Origin: Burkholderiales bacterium | GTDB lineage: Bacteria > Pseudomonadota > Gammaproteobacteria > Burkholderiales > Methylophilaceae | Length of the DNA stretch: 46,859 nt | Assembly (NCBI GenBank): GCA_030827595.1 | Contig: JAURED010000005.1 | Location: forward strand, 1 to 46,859 | Reading direction: 5' to 3' | Shown here: positions 35,566-44,073 of the stretch, piece after piece | Position numbering within the stretch: position 1 is the stretch's first letter | How the letters are laid out: the number at the start of each line of letters is the position of its first letter | Notes under the pieces: model-generated | The model's input: only the letters and a program-made list of their open reading frames with translations | Databases searched by the model: none | What the model was told of the DNA's origin: nothing | Translations under genes and position numbers: made by a program

Positions 35566-36348
35566 TTATTCAATTGCTCCTGCAGCAGTGATATTCATTC
35601 CTCCATCTACATAAGTTACCTCACCGGTAATGCCACTCGCAAGGTCACTGCACAGAAATGCTGCAACATTACCAACCTCATCAATTGTTACATTTCTTCT
35701 TAAAGAGGCATGTTTCTCGTTAAAGGAATACATCTTATCAAAATCAGAAATGCCTGAAGCAGCCAAAGTTTTAATGGGACCCGCTGATACAGCATTCACT
35801 CTTATTCCTCTCGGACCCAAGCTTTGGGACATATAACGAACGTTTGCTTCTAAGCTTGCTTTAGCAAGACCCATAACATTATAGTTAGGCATTGTCCGTT
35901 CAGCACCCAGATAGCTCACCGTCAATAAGCTTGCATTGGGAGATAACATCGGTAAGGCTGCTTTGGCCAATGCTGTAAAGCTGTATGAACTTACATCATG
36001 AGCAATTCTAAAATTTTCTCGGGAAGTATTTTCAACAAAATCACCTTGAAGAGCCTCTTTTGGAACAAATGCAATCGAGTGCACAATGACATCAACTGAA
36101 TTCCAATAGGTTTTTAGCTTAACGAATAGATCAATTATTTGATCATCAAAAGAAACATCACATGGTAGAACAATATCTGAATTAAAATTAGCAGCCAATT
36201 TTCTAACACGTTGTTCATGCTTATCAACTTGATGCGTAAAGGCTAATTCAGCCCCTTGTTGATGCATTGCATTGGCAATACCATAAGCAATCGAACGGTC
36301 ACTAAGTAAACCTAAAATTAAAACTCGTTTATTTTTTAAAAAAGACAT
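35566..36348 (-). CDS. fabI: Enoyl-[acyl-carrier-protein] reductase (NADH) FabI
   Basis: FabI performs the last reduction in each round of fatty acid elongation and is the target of triclosan. It is a short-chain dehydrogenase with the FabI-specific nucleotide loop [15 protein letters not shown] (residues 11-25), [15 protein letters not shown] near 90, the catalytic Tyr and Lys in [14 protein letters not shown] (Y-x6-K, near 156-163), and the [11 protein letters not shown] loop near 191. Length (260 residues) is standard. It lies 24 bases after the ABC permease genes on the same strand. A GAGG ribosome site precedes the ATG. Confidence 0.96.
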   Translation of the reverse strand: MSFLKNKRVLILGLLSDRSIAYGIANAMHQQGAELAFTHQVDKHEQRVRKLAANFNSDIVLPCDVSFDDQIIDLFVKLKTYWNSVDVIVHSIAFVPKEALQGDFVENTSRENFRIAHDVSSYSFTALAKAALPMLSPNASLLTVSYLGAERTMPNYNVMGLAKASLEANVRYMSQSLGPRGIRVNAVSAGPIKTLAASGISDFDKMYSFNEKHASLRRNVTIDEVGNVAAFLCSDLASGITGEVTYVDGGMNITAAGAIE

Positions 36349-36372
36349 ATGTACCTCATAGCGATGATGATA

Positions 36373-37185
36373 TTAAGTATTTTGGTCGAAGTTATCTCTT
36401 AGACCCTCCCCAAGTAGATTATAACCTAATACAGTAATCAAAATTGCTAATCCAGGGAACAGTGATAACCACCATGCAAATTGAATATACTCTTTGCCAT
36501 CTGTCAGAATATTTCCCCATGATGCTGTTGGAGCCTGCACACCTAGACCAAGAAAACTCAAACCAGATTCAATAAGCACAGCACTTGCCACACCCAAAAC
36601 AGTACTCACAATAATGGGCCCAAGGCTATTTGGAAGCAGATGGGTTAGAATAATTCTAAGATCACTGGCACCAATAGTCTCAGCCGCTAAAATGAAATCT
36701 CTTTCTTTGAGGCTTAAAAATTCAGCACGCACTAGACGGGTTACACCCATCCAAGATGTCAGACCAATAACTATCATAATATTCCATATAGACGGTGTTA
36801 AAAACGCAATGACAGCAAGTATTAAAAAGAATGAGGGGATGGATAACATTACGTCTACCAACCGCATAATTAGGGTATCAGTTATACCTCTATAGAACCC
36901 AGCGATAGAGCCAAGAACAATACCAATGAGTGTCGAGATACCGACTGCAACAATACCAACCAATAGTGAAATTTGGGCTCCATGCAGCATTCTTGAGAAA
37001 ACATCCCGACCAAGTGCATCTGTTCCCATAATATGTTGTTTATTCGGAGACACCAATATTGATTGGATGTCTATGTAATTTGGATCATAAGGACTTAGGT
37101 AGCTAGCAAACAAAGCTAGAATAGCAATTAGCAGAATGATAATTAATCCTGCAAGCGCTAATGGATTCTTAATTATTTTTTTCAT
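36373..37185 (-). CDS. Oligopeptide-type ABC transporter permease (DppC/OppC family)
   Basis: The 270-residue inner-membrane protein has an N-terminal segment (LALAGLIIILLIAILALFAS), the OppC-family block DPNYIDIQSILV...GTDALGRDVFSRMLHGAQIS near residues 35-73, five further hydrophobic helices, and the ATPase-docking EAA loop GASDLRIILTHLLPNSLGPI near 168-187. It pairs with the permease upstream (ATGA overlap) to form the channel. Family members import di- and oligopeptides, nickel or other solutes; the substrate cannot be read from sequence. No ATPase gene follows; the next gene is fabI. Confidence 0.88.
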   Translation of the reverse strand: MKKIIKNPLALAGLIIILLIAILALFASYLSPYDPNYIDIQSILVSPNKQHIMGTDALGRDVFSRMLHGAQISLLVGIVAVGISTLIGIVLGSIAGFYRGITDTLIMRLVDVMLSIPSFFLILAVIAFLTPSIWNIMIVIGLTSWMGVTRLVRAEFLSLKERDFILAAETIGASDLRIILTHLLPNSLGPIIVSTVLGVASAVLIESGLSFLGLGVQAPTASWGNILTDGKEYIQFAWWLSLFPGLAILITVLGYNLLGEGLRDNFDQNT

Positions 37186-38201
37186 TTGCTTAGACCTCTT
37201 CTAATTCTTGGGTCTGCCCAAGCATACGCTAAATCTGCAATCAAATTTCCCAATAAAGTTAAAATCGATCCAATGGTTAAAATACCCATGACCACAGGAA
37301 AGTCCCTCATTAACACGGCGTCATAAAATAATTTTCCCATCCCGGGAATCGCAAAAATAGATTCAGCAATCACCGAGCCACCTATGAGTCCAGGAATTGA
37401 AAGTCCTAGTATGGTGATGAGTGGTAAAAGCGCGTTTTTAAGAGTGTGAACAAAGATCACTTTTTTTTCATACAAGCCTTTTGCTCTCGCTGTTTTAATA
37501 AAATCTTGATTAAGAATTTCGATCATTCCGTTTCGAACATAGAGGGAAATTCCTGCTAATCCACTCAGACAGGAAATAAAAACAGGAAGAATGAGATGTT
37601 TGAGCATATCAATAAATTGGGTAATTGGACTCATTTGTTCATAACCAATTGAGTGCAAACCAGATATGGGTAAAATTTGATTCGAAACACCTAATGAGTA
37701 CATTAATAAAAGAGCTAGCCAAAAACCAGGGATAGCAAATCCAACAAATACAAAAAGGGTAATCAGTCTATCCGGTATTTTATTTTTCCTGATGGCAGCA
37801 ATTGTTCCAAGAACAATTGATATAGAAAAAATTAAAAAAATAGTTAATAAATTGATTAGTAAGGTAATCGGTAAGGCTTTTTGAATCAATCCAGGTTTAA
37901 TATTTCCATTCTTATCCTTTTCTTGCCACAGCACAGGCCTTTGGTGGGACGCAAACGAGTTTCCAAAATCAAGTTTTGCGATTCGTTTTAACCATAGACC
38001 ATATTGAACTAGGATTGGTTTATCAAGGTTATACATCTCACGTAATTTTTGTCTTGACTCTTCACTTGCTTTTGGATTAAAAGCTGACTCATTAGAGGTA
38101 ATGTCACCTGGAGCCAGATGCATTATAAAAAATGAAATGAGGCTGATACCAATTAACATTGGGATCATCCATAAAATTCTTTTTAATAAGTATTTCAGCA
38201 T
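37182..38201 (-). CDS. Oligopeptide-type ABC transporter permease (DppB/OppB family)
   Basis: The 339-residue protein starts with the DppB-type first helix (RILWMIPMLIGISLISFFIM) and the conserved HLAPGD motif near residue 30, then several hydrophobic helices and an EAA loop RAKGLYEKKVIFVHTLKNAL near 238-257. The C-terminal ADPRIRRG is typical of OppB homologues. Between helix 1 and 2 there is a longer-than-usual periplasmic insert (KDKNGNIKPGLIQKALP), as in the YejB-like branch. Its ATG overlaps the substrate-binding protein stop by one base (TAATG). Confidence 0.88.
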   Translation of the reverse strand: MLKYLLKRILWMIPMLIGISLISFFIMHLAPGDITSNESAFNPKASEESRQKLREMYNLDKPILVQYGLWLKRIAKLDFGNSFASHQRPVLWQEKDKNGNIKPGLIQKALPITLLINLLTIFLIFSISIVLGTIAAIRKNKIPDRLITLFVFVGFAIPGFWLALLLMYSLGVSNQILPISGLHSIGYEQMSPITQFIDMLKHLILPVFISCLSGLAGISLYVRNGMIEILNQDFIKTARAKGLYEKKVIFVHTLKNALLPLITILGLSIPGLIGGSVIAESIFAIPGMGKLFYDAVLMRDFPVVMGILTIGSILTLLGNLIADLAYAWADPRIRRGLSK

Positions 38202-39826
38202 TACAGACTCATTTCATTTCTTCGAAATTTGGTTGGTACGAACCACTCATAGTCATTGTGATATATCCCAGCGGGGGGAGATAATTTTTTTACCCCTTTT
38301 ATTTTTTTATGAATAGCGGATAGACCATAACCTGCGTATAAATAGACAATAGGCTGATCTTCATAGAGGATTGAAGAAAATTCATCATAAATAGCCTTTC
38401 TTTTTTCTTTATTTAACTCTCGCCTTCCTTTTTCTAAAAGGTCATCAACAGTTTTATTCGAGTAACCAATAAAATTAAACTGTCCAGGCCCTTGCTGACT
38501 TGAATGCCAAATACTATATTGGTCTGGATCTAGAGATAAACTCCATCCTAGAACAACAGCTTGAAACTCTCCTGTTTTAATAAATCTATTTACAAAACTT
38601 GCCCATTCAATGACGCGTATGGATACATCGATACCAATATCCTGAAGACGACGCTGGATTAATACAGCCGTCATTTCTCTTTGCTTATTTTGGTTGGTTA
38701 AAATTTCAAATGAGAGGGGAATACCATCTTTTTCATAGATGTTATTATTCAAGTGATAACCTGATTTTTCTAATAATTCTTTAGCTTTTTGTGGGTTAAA
38801 ACTCAATTTTTTGATATTTTTATTTTCCCAGTAGGTGCCCGGCTTATATGGGCTGGTAATTTCCTCACCGAGGCCAAGTAAAACACCATCAATGATTTCT
38901 TGACGATCAATCGCATAGCTTATGGCTTTCCTGATATTAATATCATCAAAAGGCTTTTTATTTAAATTAAAGCCAAAATAAGTGTAGCCATTACCCATTT
39001 CTTTATATAAATTAATTTTATTATTTAATTCAGACCTATTAGGAAAGACTCGTGAATATTGGATAGGATTTATACTCATTAAATCAATATTTCCTGCAAT
39101 TAATTCCATAAACTGTGAAGATAAATCAGGAATAATTCGTGAAACTTTATTTTCAATTAATGGTTTGCCATGAATGGCATTCGGATTTGCCTTTAATTTT
39201 AACTGTTGTCCAGTTACCCATGAGTCTAAGGCGAAGTAGTTAGATCCCACCGGATTTAATGAAAAAAATGTGTTATTGATATCTTCATCTTTAAGCAAAT
39301 GTTCAGGAAGAATGTGAAGAGATGCCCAAGTCTCCAAGGCAGGGGCATAAGGCTCATTATATTTGGCAATAAATTGATAATCATTTATACATTCGGCGGA
39401 AGAGACTAATTGGTAGTCAGACCCATAAGGGGTTCGGGTATCAGGGTGGGTTACTGCTTTCCAAGTAAAAAGCACATCTTTACATGTAATTGGCTGATCA
39501 TCAGACCATTTTTTTTGCGTTTTTAAATTAAATTTAATGGTTTTGTAGTCTTCAGAAACTTCCCAACTTTTTGCTAAATCTCCTTCAAATTCAAGATTCT
39601 CATCATATTTAAGGAGGGAATTAAAGATTTGTCCAGCAATTGCAGATGATGCACCATCTCCCGCAATCATGGCAATAAGGTTATTAGGCTCGCCAATCAT
39701 TGCATTTGTAAGGGTGCCTCCCGATTCTTGAGAGGCTTCTTCATCGAAATTTATTACATCCTCAGTTTGTGATTTATTACATCCAAAAAGACAAATAAAA
39801 AAAAGTGAGGTAAGTATTAATCGCAT
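38201..39826 (-). CDS. ABC transporter substrate-binding lipoprotein, family 5 (peptide/nickel type)
   Basis: This 541-residue protein has a lipoprotein signal (ILTSLFFICLFGC, lipidated Cys at residue 16) and family 5 binding-protein motifs: NDYQ-, LAKSWEVSEDYKTIKFNLK near 83, the KWSDDQPITCKDVLFTW signature near residues 105-121, and DDINIRKAISYAIDRQEIID near 295-314. It would be tethered to the outer face of the inner membrane, or to the outer membrane, and deliver peptides or a related solute to the two permeases encoded next. It follows mltD after 6 bases, so the whole gloB-mltD-ABC stretch may be one transcript. Confidence 0.9.
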   Translation of the reverse strand: MRLILTSLFFICLFGCNKSQTEDVINFDEEASQESGGTLTNAMIGEPNNLIAMIAGDGASSAIAGQIFNSLLKYDENLEFEGDLAKSWEVSEDYKTIKFNLKTQKKWSDDQPITCKDVLFTWKAVTHPDTRTPYGSDYQLVSSAECINDYQFIAKYNEPYAPALETWASLHILPEHLLKDEDINNTFFSLNPVGSNYFALDSWVTGQQLKLKANPNAIHGKPLIENKVSRIIPDLSSQFMELIAGNIDLMSINPIQYSRVFPNRSELNNKINLYKEMGNGYTYFGFNLNKKPFDDINIRKAISYAIDRQEIIDGVLLGLGEEITSPYKPGTYWENKNIKKLSFNPQKAKELLEKSGYHLNNNIYEKDGIPLSFEILTNQNKQREMTAVLIQRRLQDIGIDVSIRVIEWASFVNRFIKTGEFQAVVLGWSLSLDPDQYSIWHSSQQGPGQFNFIGYSNKTVDDLLEKGRRELNKEKRKAIYDEFSSILYEDQPIVYLYAGYGLSAIHKKIKGVKKLSPPAGIYHNDYEWFVPTKFRRNEMSL

Positions 39827-39832
39827 AAGGCA

Positions 39833-41158
39833 CTATTGGGGAATATCTATATACTTACCTACGATTATATTTGTACTCTTGAGTTCATTAAACTCCATAA
39901 TATCTTTGATCGGTATTTTATATTTTCTTGCTATTCCTCCCAGGGTATCGCCAGGACGGATTTTATGAGAAATTATGTTTGAATATGAGTAAAGAGTGTT
40001 CGTACTAACTGGGTATTTTTTAAGTACATCCGGAGAGGAGGGGATAAGAATAATATTGTTTTTTAAAGTTTGGTTACTTCTTAATTGATTGATTTTAACT
40101 AATTCGTTGATATCAATATTGAATTTTTTTGCAACATGAGTTACTTTTTCGCCTTTAATCGGTTTGTAAGTTATCCAATTGGTTAGAGGTTCAGTATTTT
40201 CTTTTAAATTTTTCATGAAAGTGTCAACACTATCAACTGGAAGTAAAATATCTTGAACGCCGAAGTGAGCTTTCATAACTGGACGGTTGTGTTCAGCATT
40301 TAACAGTTGAAATTCTTCATAAGGAATGTTTGCAAATTCAGCGGCAATATGGGTATCAATTTGATCAGGAACATTGACTACTTGGAAATAAGGTTGATCA
40401 GGTATATCTTTTATAAATAGCTGAAATTTTTCTGGATCTTGAATAATTTGTTTGACTGCAAGTAGCTTTGGAACATAATCCTTAGTCTCTCTTGGGAGGT
40501 TTAAAGAATAATAATCTGTTGGTAATTTTCTCTTTTTATTTTTTAATATATCTCTTTTTACCCTTCCTTCGCCAGCATTATATGCCGCTAATGCTAATTC
40601 CCATGATCCAAATAAACCATGCAATTTCTCAAGATAATCAAGAGCTGCAGATGTAGAGTCAATAATATTTCTTCTTTTATCACGCCACCAATCTTGTTCT
40701 AAACCAAAAATTTTTCCAGTTGAGGGAATAAATTGCCAAACTCCAACCGCCTTTTGTCTTGAATTTGCTATAGGATTATAGGCACTTTCAATCATAGGTA
40801 ATAATGCTATTTCCATAGGCATATTTCTTTTTTCAACTTCCTCGACGACATAGTAAAGGTAGCGTGATGATCTTTCAATCATTCGCTCAACATAATCAGG
40901 TCTTGATTGGTACCAATTAATATACTTTTTTACACGTTTATCATTTACATCCTTGATTTCAAAGCCGTCACCAATTCTTTTCCATAAGCTTCTCTGGTTT
41001 TCAAGGAAGTGTGTGGAATCCGGGATGAGGGGTACATTGTCATCAAATAACTCAAGGGTAACACCTTCAACATTTTCAATGGTTTCAACATTTTGAAGGC
41101 TATTTGCATAAGTTAAGCTGGTTAAAAAAGCGAGTAGGGTGAGTACAAAAAATTTCAT
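39833..41158 (-). CDS. mltD: Membrane-bound lytic murein transglycosylase D
   Basis: MltD cleaves peptidoglycan glycan strands to anhydro-muropeptides. After a signal peptide (MKFFVLTLLAFLTSLTYA), the SLT domain spans about 95-220, with the catalytic Glu in LPMIESAYNP near residue 124, AVGVWQFIPSTGKIFGL near 139 and ALAAYNAGEGRVKR near 190. Two LysM cell-wall-binding domains follow (GEKVTHVAKKFNIDINELVK near 336 and RPGDTLGGIARKYKIPIKDI near 400). Unlike E. coli MltD I see no lipobox. Its ATG immediately follows the gloB stop (TAG ATG), so the pair is probably coupled. gloB-mltD adjacency is common. Confidence 0.94.
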   Translation of the reverse strand: MKFFVLTLLAFLTSLTYANSLQNVETIENVEGVTLELFDDNVPLIPDSTHFLENQRSLWKRIGDGFEIKDVNDKRVKKYINWYQSRPDYVERMIERSSRYLYYVVEEVEKRNMPMEIALLPMIESAYNPIANSRQKAVGVWQFIPSTGKIFGLEQDWWRDKRRNIIDSTSAALDYLEKLHGLFGSWELALAAYNAGEGRVKRDILKNKKRKLPTDYYSLNLPRETKDYVPKLLAVKQIIQDPEKFQLFIKDIPDQPYFQVVNVPDQIDTHIAAEFANIPYEEFQLLNAEHNRPVMKAHFGVQDILLPVDSVDTFMKNLKENTEPLTNWITYKPIKGEKVTHVAKKFNIDINELVKINQLRSNQTLKNNIILIPSSPDVLKKYPVSTNTLYSYSNIISHKIRPGDTLGGIARKYKIPIKDIMEFNELKSTNIIVGKYIDIPQ

Positions 41159-41854
41159 CTAATATTGGTTCTTTGCAATTCTAAGTTGTTTGAATTCTTC
41201 AAAATTTGAATTCAAAAAGGGATTTAATTCTAACTCATCCTTGAGCTTTGAGGGTAAAGTGATTGATCTACGTGATAGTTTTTTATAGATTTTTTTAAAA
41301 CGCTCATTATCCTTAAAGTAATCAATTAAAAATTTTAAATTATCTAGGGTATATTCATGCGTACAATAAACGTTGCAATTTGTATCTAATTTTTTTAGTT
41401 TTTCCAGGCTTGAAAACATCTGTTCAAAAGAACCTTCAAATACTCTGCCACAACCAAAGCTAAACAGAGTGTCACCACAAAAAAGCATACCATCACCAAA
41501 ATAAATAATATGGTCGAGAGTATGACCCGGAACTTCAGCTACCTTTAGAGTAAGTGCATTTTTAAAAAGTTTAATTTCATCATTTTCTTTAACTGGATTA
41601 AAGTCGAACTTAAATTTTTTATTTTGAGGAGCGAAGACTGTTACATTGTATGTTTGAATTAATTTTGATAATCCACCAACGTGGTCATTATGATGATGGG
41701 TAATTAAGATAGCCGTAGGATGAAGATTGTTTTTTTCATGAAACTTAATAACCTCTTCAGAAGTTCCCGGATCCACAATAACAGTATTATCGTTATGAAT
41801 GATCGTCCATACATAATTATCATTTAGAATAGCGATTGGGTGGACTTTAAACAT
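41159..41854 (-). CDS. gloB: Hydroxyacylglutathione hydrolase (glyoxalase II)
   Basis: GloB hydrolyses S-lactoylglutathione to lactate and glutathione, finishing methylglyoxal detoxification. The metallo-beta-lactamase motif ITHHHNDHVGG (near residues 51-61) provides most zinc ligands, with VPGHTLDHIIYF near 108, FCGDTLFSFGCGRVFEG near 124 and YCTHEYTLDNLKF near 163. The 231-residue length is slightly short for the family (about 250), with a trimmed C-terminus. It is the first gene of a leftward unit with mltD. Only 21 bases separate its start from the divergent methyltransferase gene. Confidence 0.94.
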   Translation of the reverse strand: MFKVHPIAILNDNYVWTIIHNDNTVIVDPGTSEEVIKFHEKNNLHPTAILITHHHNDHVGGLSKLIQTYNVTVFAPQNKKFKFDFNPVKENDEIKLFKNALTLKVAEVPGHTLDHIIYFGDGMLFCGDTLFSFGCGRVFEGSFEQMFSSLEKLKKLDTNCNVYCTHEYTLDNLKFLIDYFKDNERFKKIYKKLSRRSITLPSKLKDELELNPFLNSNFEEFKQLRIAKNQY

Positions 41855-41875
41855 AGATAAATTATAAACTTAATT
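41855..41875. promoter_or_regulatory. 21-bp divergent spacer with overlapping -10-like boxes on both strands
   Basis: The spacer contains TATAAA on the plus strand (41863-41868) and TATAAT on the minus strand (41866-41861), sharing a TTATAA core. Each lies about 7 bases from its gene's ATG. A usual start 7 bases after the -10 would fall on or next to each ATG, giving leaderless messages. -35-like boxes lie in the opposite genes: TGGACT at 41841-41846 for plus, TTCAAA at 41890-41885 for minus. Confidence 0.45.
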
Positions 41876-42526
41876 ATGACTTGGTTTGAAACAAAAAGAG
41901 GAAAAGATTTACTACAGCTTGAACAAAATATTCTTGATCAATTATTTGATCATCTTTTTGGCTATAACATTATTCAAATAGGCACACATCGGTCACTGAT
42001 TAACAATTCACGTTTTAAATATAAATATTCAAATCAACAAATTAGATATAAACCTGATGGCCTGCCATTTGAAAATGACTCAATAGATTGCATAGTTTTA
42101 CCTCATCAAGATATTGATGATGGACAAATCCTTTCTGAGGTCTATCGCACACTAATACCGCAAGGGCATGCGATCTTTATAAACTTCAATCCGTGGAGCC
42201 CGATTGGTATAAAGACTTTTTTCTCACTCAGCTCGGAAGAGCCATGGAATCAAAATTTAGAAAGTTTTACGTCATTTCAAAATAAAATATTGAATTATGA
42301 CTTTGAGATTGTGAATGGGAAATTTTTTGGTTATCATCCCAACTTTAAGTCAGCCTCAAATTTATCGAATTGGGATAAGATCGGCGATCGTTGGTTTCCA
42401 TTATTCGCTAATATTTATTTGATTGTTGCCAGAAAAAAAATTGTTACATTGACCCCAATTAAACCCTCATGGAAGGGTCATGTCCAAAAGAATCAAGTAA
42501 AGGTGAAATCAAAATATGAAGTATAA
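41876..42526 (+). CDS. Methyltransferase-like protein (YafS type)
   Basis: The 216-residue protein fits the class I SAM-dependent methyltransferase proteins found between gloB and rnhA in proteobacteria (YafS in E. coli). The motif I region IIQIGTHRSL near residue 34 lacks the usual G-x-G-x-G pattern. The later LPFENDSIDCIVLPHQDID near 63-81 and the post-motif III region GHAIFINFNPWSPIGIKTFF near 104-123 match the methyltransferase-11 pattern with the YafS-type NPWSPxG. Whether it still binds SAM is unclear. The substrate is unknown. It overlaps rnhA by 11 bases. The start has no Shine-Dalgarno sequence. Confidence 0.8.
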   Translation: MTWFETKRGKDLLQLEQNILDQLFDHLFGYNIIQIGTHRSLINNSRFKYKYSNQQIRYKPDGLPFENDSIDCIVLPHQDIDDGQILSEVYRTLIPQGHAIFINFNPWSPIGIKTFFSLSSEEPWNQNLESFTSFQNKILNYDFEIVNGKFFGYHPNFKSASNLSNWDKIGDRWFPLFANIYLIVARKKIVTLTPIKPSWKGHVQKNQVKVKSKYEV

Positions 42527-42965
42527 GCTCTATACAGACGGGTCTTGTCATGGTAACCCTGGGCCAGGTGGCTGGGCTTTTTTAATTCATAACGGCGAAA
42601 CAATTATTTGTAAAAAATCTGGACGTATGAACCTAACCACAAACAATCAGATGGAATTATCTGCAGCAATAGAAGCAATCAATAATTTCAAGCTAATCAG
42701 TTCTGAAAAGACCGTATCAATATATACAGATTCTAAATACGTCATCGATGGAATTAATTCATGGATTCATGGATGGAAAAAAAATAACTGGATGACATCT
42801 GCTAAGAAGCCAGTTAAAAATGTGGAGCTATGGAAAAAGTTAGATGAATATGCAGCATCATTAATAATATCGTGGCATTGGGTTAAAGGACATAGTGGAG
42901 ATGTTTATAATGACCAGGTTGACCAAATGGCAAATGATGCAACAAATGGTATATTAATCATATGA
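42516..42965 (+). CDS. rnhA: Ribonuclease HI
   Basis: RNase HI removes the RNA strand from RNA-DNA hybrids. All four acidic catalytic residues are visible: Asp in YTDGSCHGNPGPGGWAF (near residue 7), Glu in NNQMELSAAIEA (near 46), Asp in YTDSKYVIDGI (near 69) and Asp in NDQVDQMAND (near 132). The conserved His lies in HWVKGHSGD near 122. Length (149 residues) is normal. It overlaps the methyltransferase gene by 11 bases and the dnaQ start by 4 bases (ATGA); rnhA-dnaQ adjacency is the classic arrangement. Confidence 0.97.
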   Translation: MKYKLYTDGSCHGNPGPGGWAFLIHNGETIICKKSGRMNLTTNNQMELSAAIEAINNFKLISSEKTVSIYTDSKYVIDGINSWIHGWKKNNWMTSAKKPVKNVELWKKLDEYAASLIISWHWVKGHSGDVYNDQVDQMANDATNGILII

Positions 42966-43624
42966 GAAAAATATTTTTAGATACGGAAACTACTGGACTA
43001 GATCCTAATCAAGGTCATCGAATTATCGAGATAGCAGCAGTTGAGATGATAAACCGTCAGCTGTCAAATAATCAATTTCATGTCTATATCAATCCTGAGA
43101 GAGAAATTGACGAGGCTGCGCAGGAAGTTCATGGACTCACTCTGGATTTTTTATCAGATAAAGCTCTTTTCCAAGACATTGCTCAGGACTTTATAGATTT
43201 TATTGCTGATTCAGAATTAATTATCCATAACGCTCCTTTTGATCTTGGTTTTATCAATATGGAGCTGGGAAGAATTAAAAAAGGAGAGGTCGATGATTAT
43301 GTTGAAAAAGTTACTGATACATTGGCTATGGCCAGAGAATTGAGACCTGGACAAAGAAATAATCTTGACGCCTTATGTCGTCATTACGGTGTTGATAATT
43401 CTCAAAGAAATCTTCATGGTGCTCTCTTAGATTCTTTATTACTCTCTGAGGTCTATATAGGAATGACACGAGGACAAGAGGCACTCGAAATTAATTTCAC
43501 AAATCATAACGCTCAACAGATTAATATTGATCAAGACATATTGAATCAGCTTAGGGTAATTGAAGCGAGCGAGAAGGATTTAGATTTGCACTTAAAGTAT
43601 TTGGAAAAAATTAAAATAAATTAA
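42962..43624 (+). CDS. dnaQ: DNA polymerase III epsilon subunit (proofreading exonuclease)
   Basis: DnaQ is the 3'-5' proofreading exonuclease of the replicative polymerase. The DEDDh motifs are present: ExoI FLDTETTGLDP (Asp5-area), ExoII HNAPFDLGFINMEL near residue 90, and ExoIII HGALLDSLLLSEVY near 154-167, with the catalytic His. The C-terminal region (to residue 220) is short but would carry the polymerase-binding tail. It begins in an ATGA overlap with rnhA and ends 2 bases before the convergent queD. Confidence 0.95.
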   Translation: MRKIFLDTETTGLDPNQGHRIIEIAAVEMINRQLSNNQFHVYINPEREIDEAAQEVHGLTLDFLSDKALFQDIAQDFIDFIADSELIIHNAPFDLGFINMELGRIKKGEVDDYVEKVTDTLAMARELRPGQRNNLDALCRHYGVDNSQRNLHGALLDSLLLSEVYIGMTRGQEALEINFTNHNAQQINIDQDILNQLRVIEASEKDLDLHLKYLEKIKIN

Positions 43625-43626
43625 CT

Positions 43627-44073
43627 TTAATCTTCTATTCCAGCGTCAGCCCAATTATTAGGGGTTTCATATAAGCGCACACGATGAGGCTTAATTTTAT
43701 TATTAAACTTTAGACTAAAAGCTTTTTTAAGCATCTCAAAGGCAATTAAAGCCATATTTTCAGCTGTCGGCACCATGGATAGGATCACTGTCTTGTGATT
43801 TGGTAAACTGTTGAGAAAATCTAACACCTCAAAATCTTTTTCATACACAATAAAAGCATGATCCCAAGGGTCGACAATCGTATTTTTAACTAACTCTTTT
43901 GCATCTTTGAAATCTATTACCATGCCAAAGTCAGATTGATTTTCCTCTTGAATAATGTCACCACTCAATGAAACTTCAATGGCATAACGATGACCATGTA
44001 AGTTTTTGCAACTAGACTTGTGATTTGGGATGCGATGACCAGCGTCAAATTCCATTCTTGATGTGATTATCAT
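43627..44073 (-). CDS. queD: 6-Carboxy-tetrahydropterin synthase
   Basis: QueD converts dihydroneopterin triphosphate to 6-carboxytetrahydropterin for queuosine and other 7-deazapurines. Zinc ligands are seen in FDAGHRIPNH and NLHGHRYAIEV, and the catalytic cysteine in SSCKNLHGH near residue 22. The PTPS-family block VPTAENMALIAFEML lies near 101-115, and RLYETPNNWADAG near the end. Length (148 residues) fits the slightly longer proteobacterial type. Its ATG overlaps the stop of the M48 protease gene upstream (ATGA). No other queuosine gene is in the window. Confidence 0.9.
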   Translation of the reverse strand: MIITSRMEFDAGHRIPNHKSSCKNLHGHRYAIEVSLSGDIIQEENQSDFGMVIDFKDAKELVKNTIVDPWDHAFIVYEKDFEVLDFLNSLPNHKTVILSMVPTAENMALIAFEMLKKAFSLKFNNKIKPHRVRLYETPNNWADAGIED

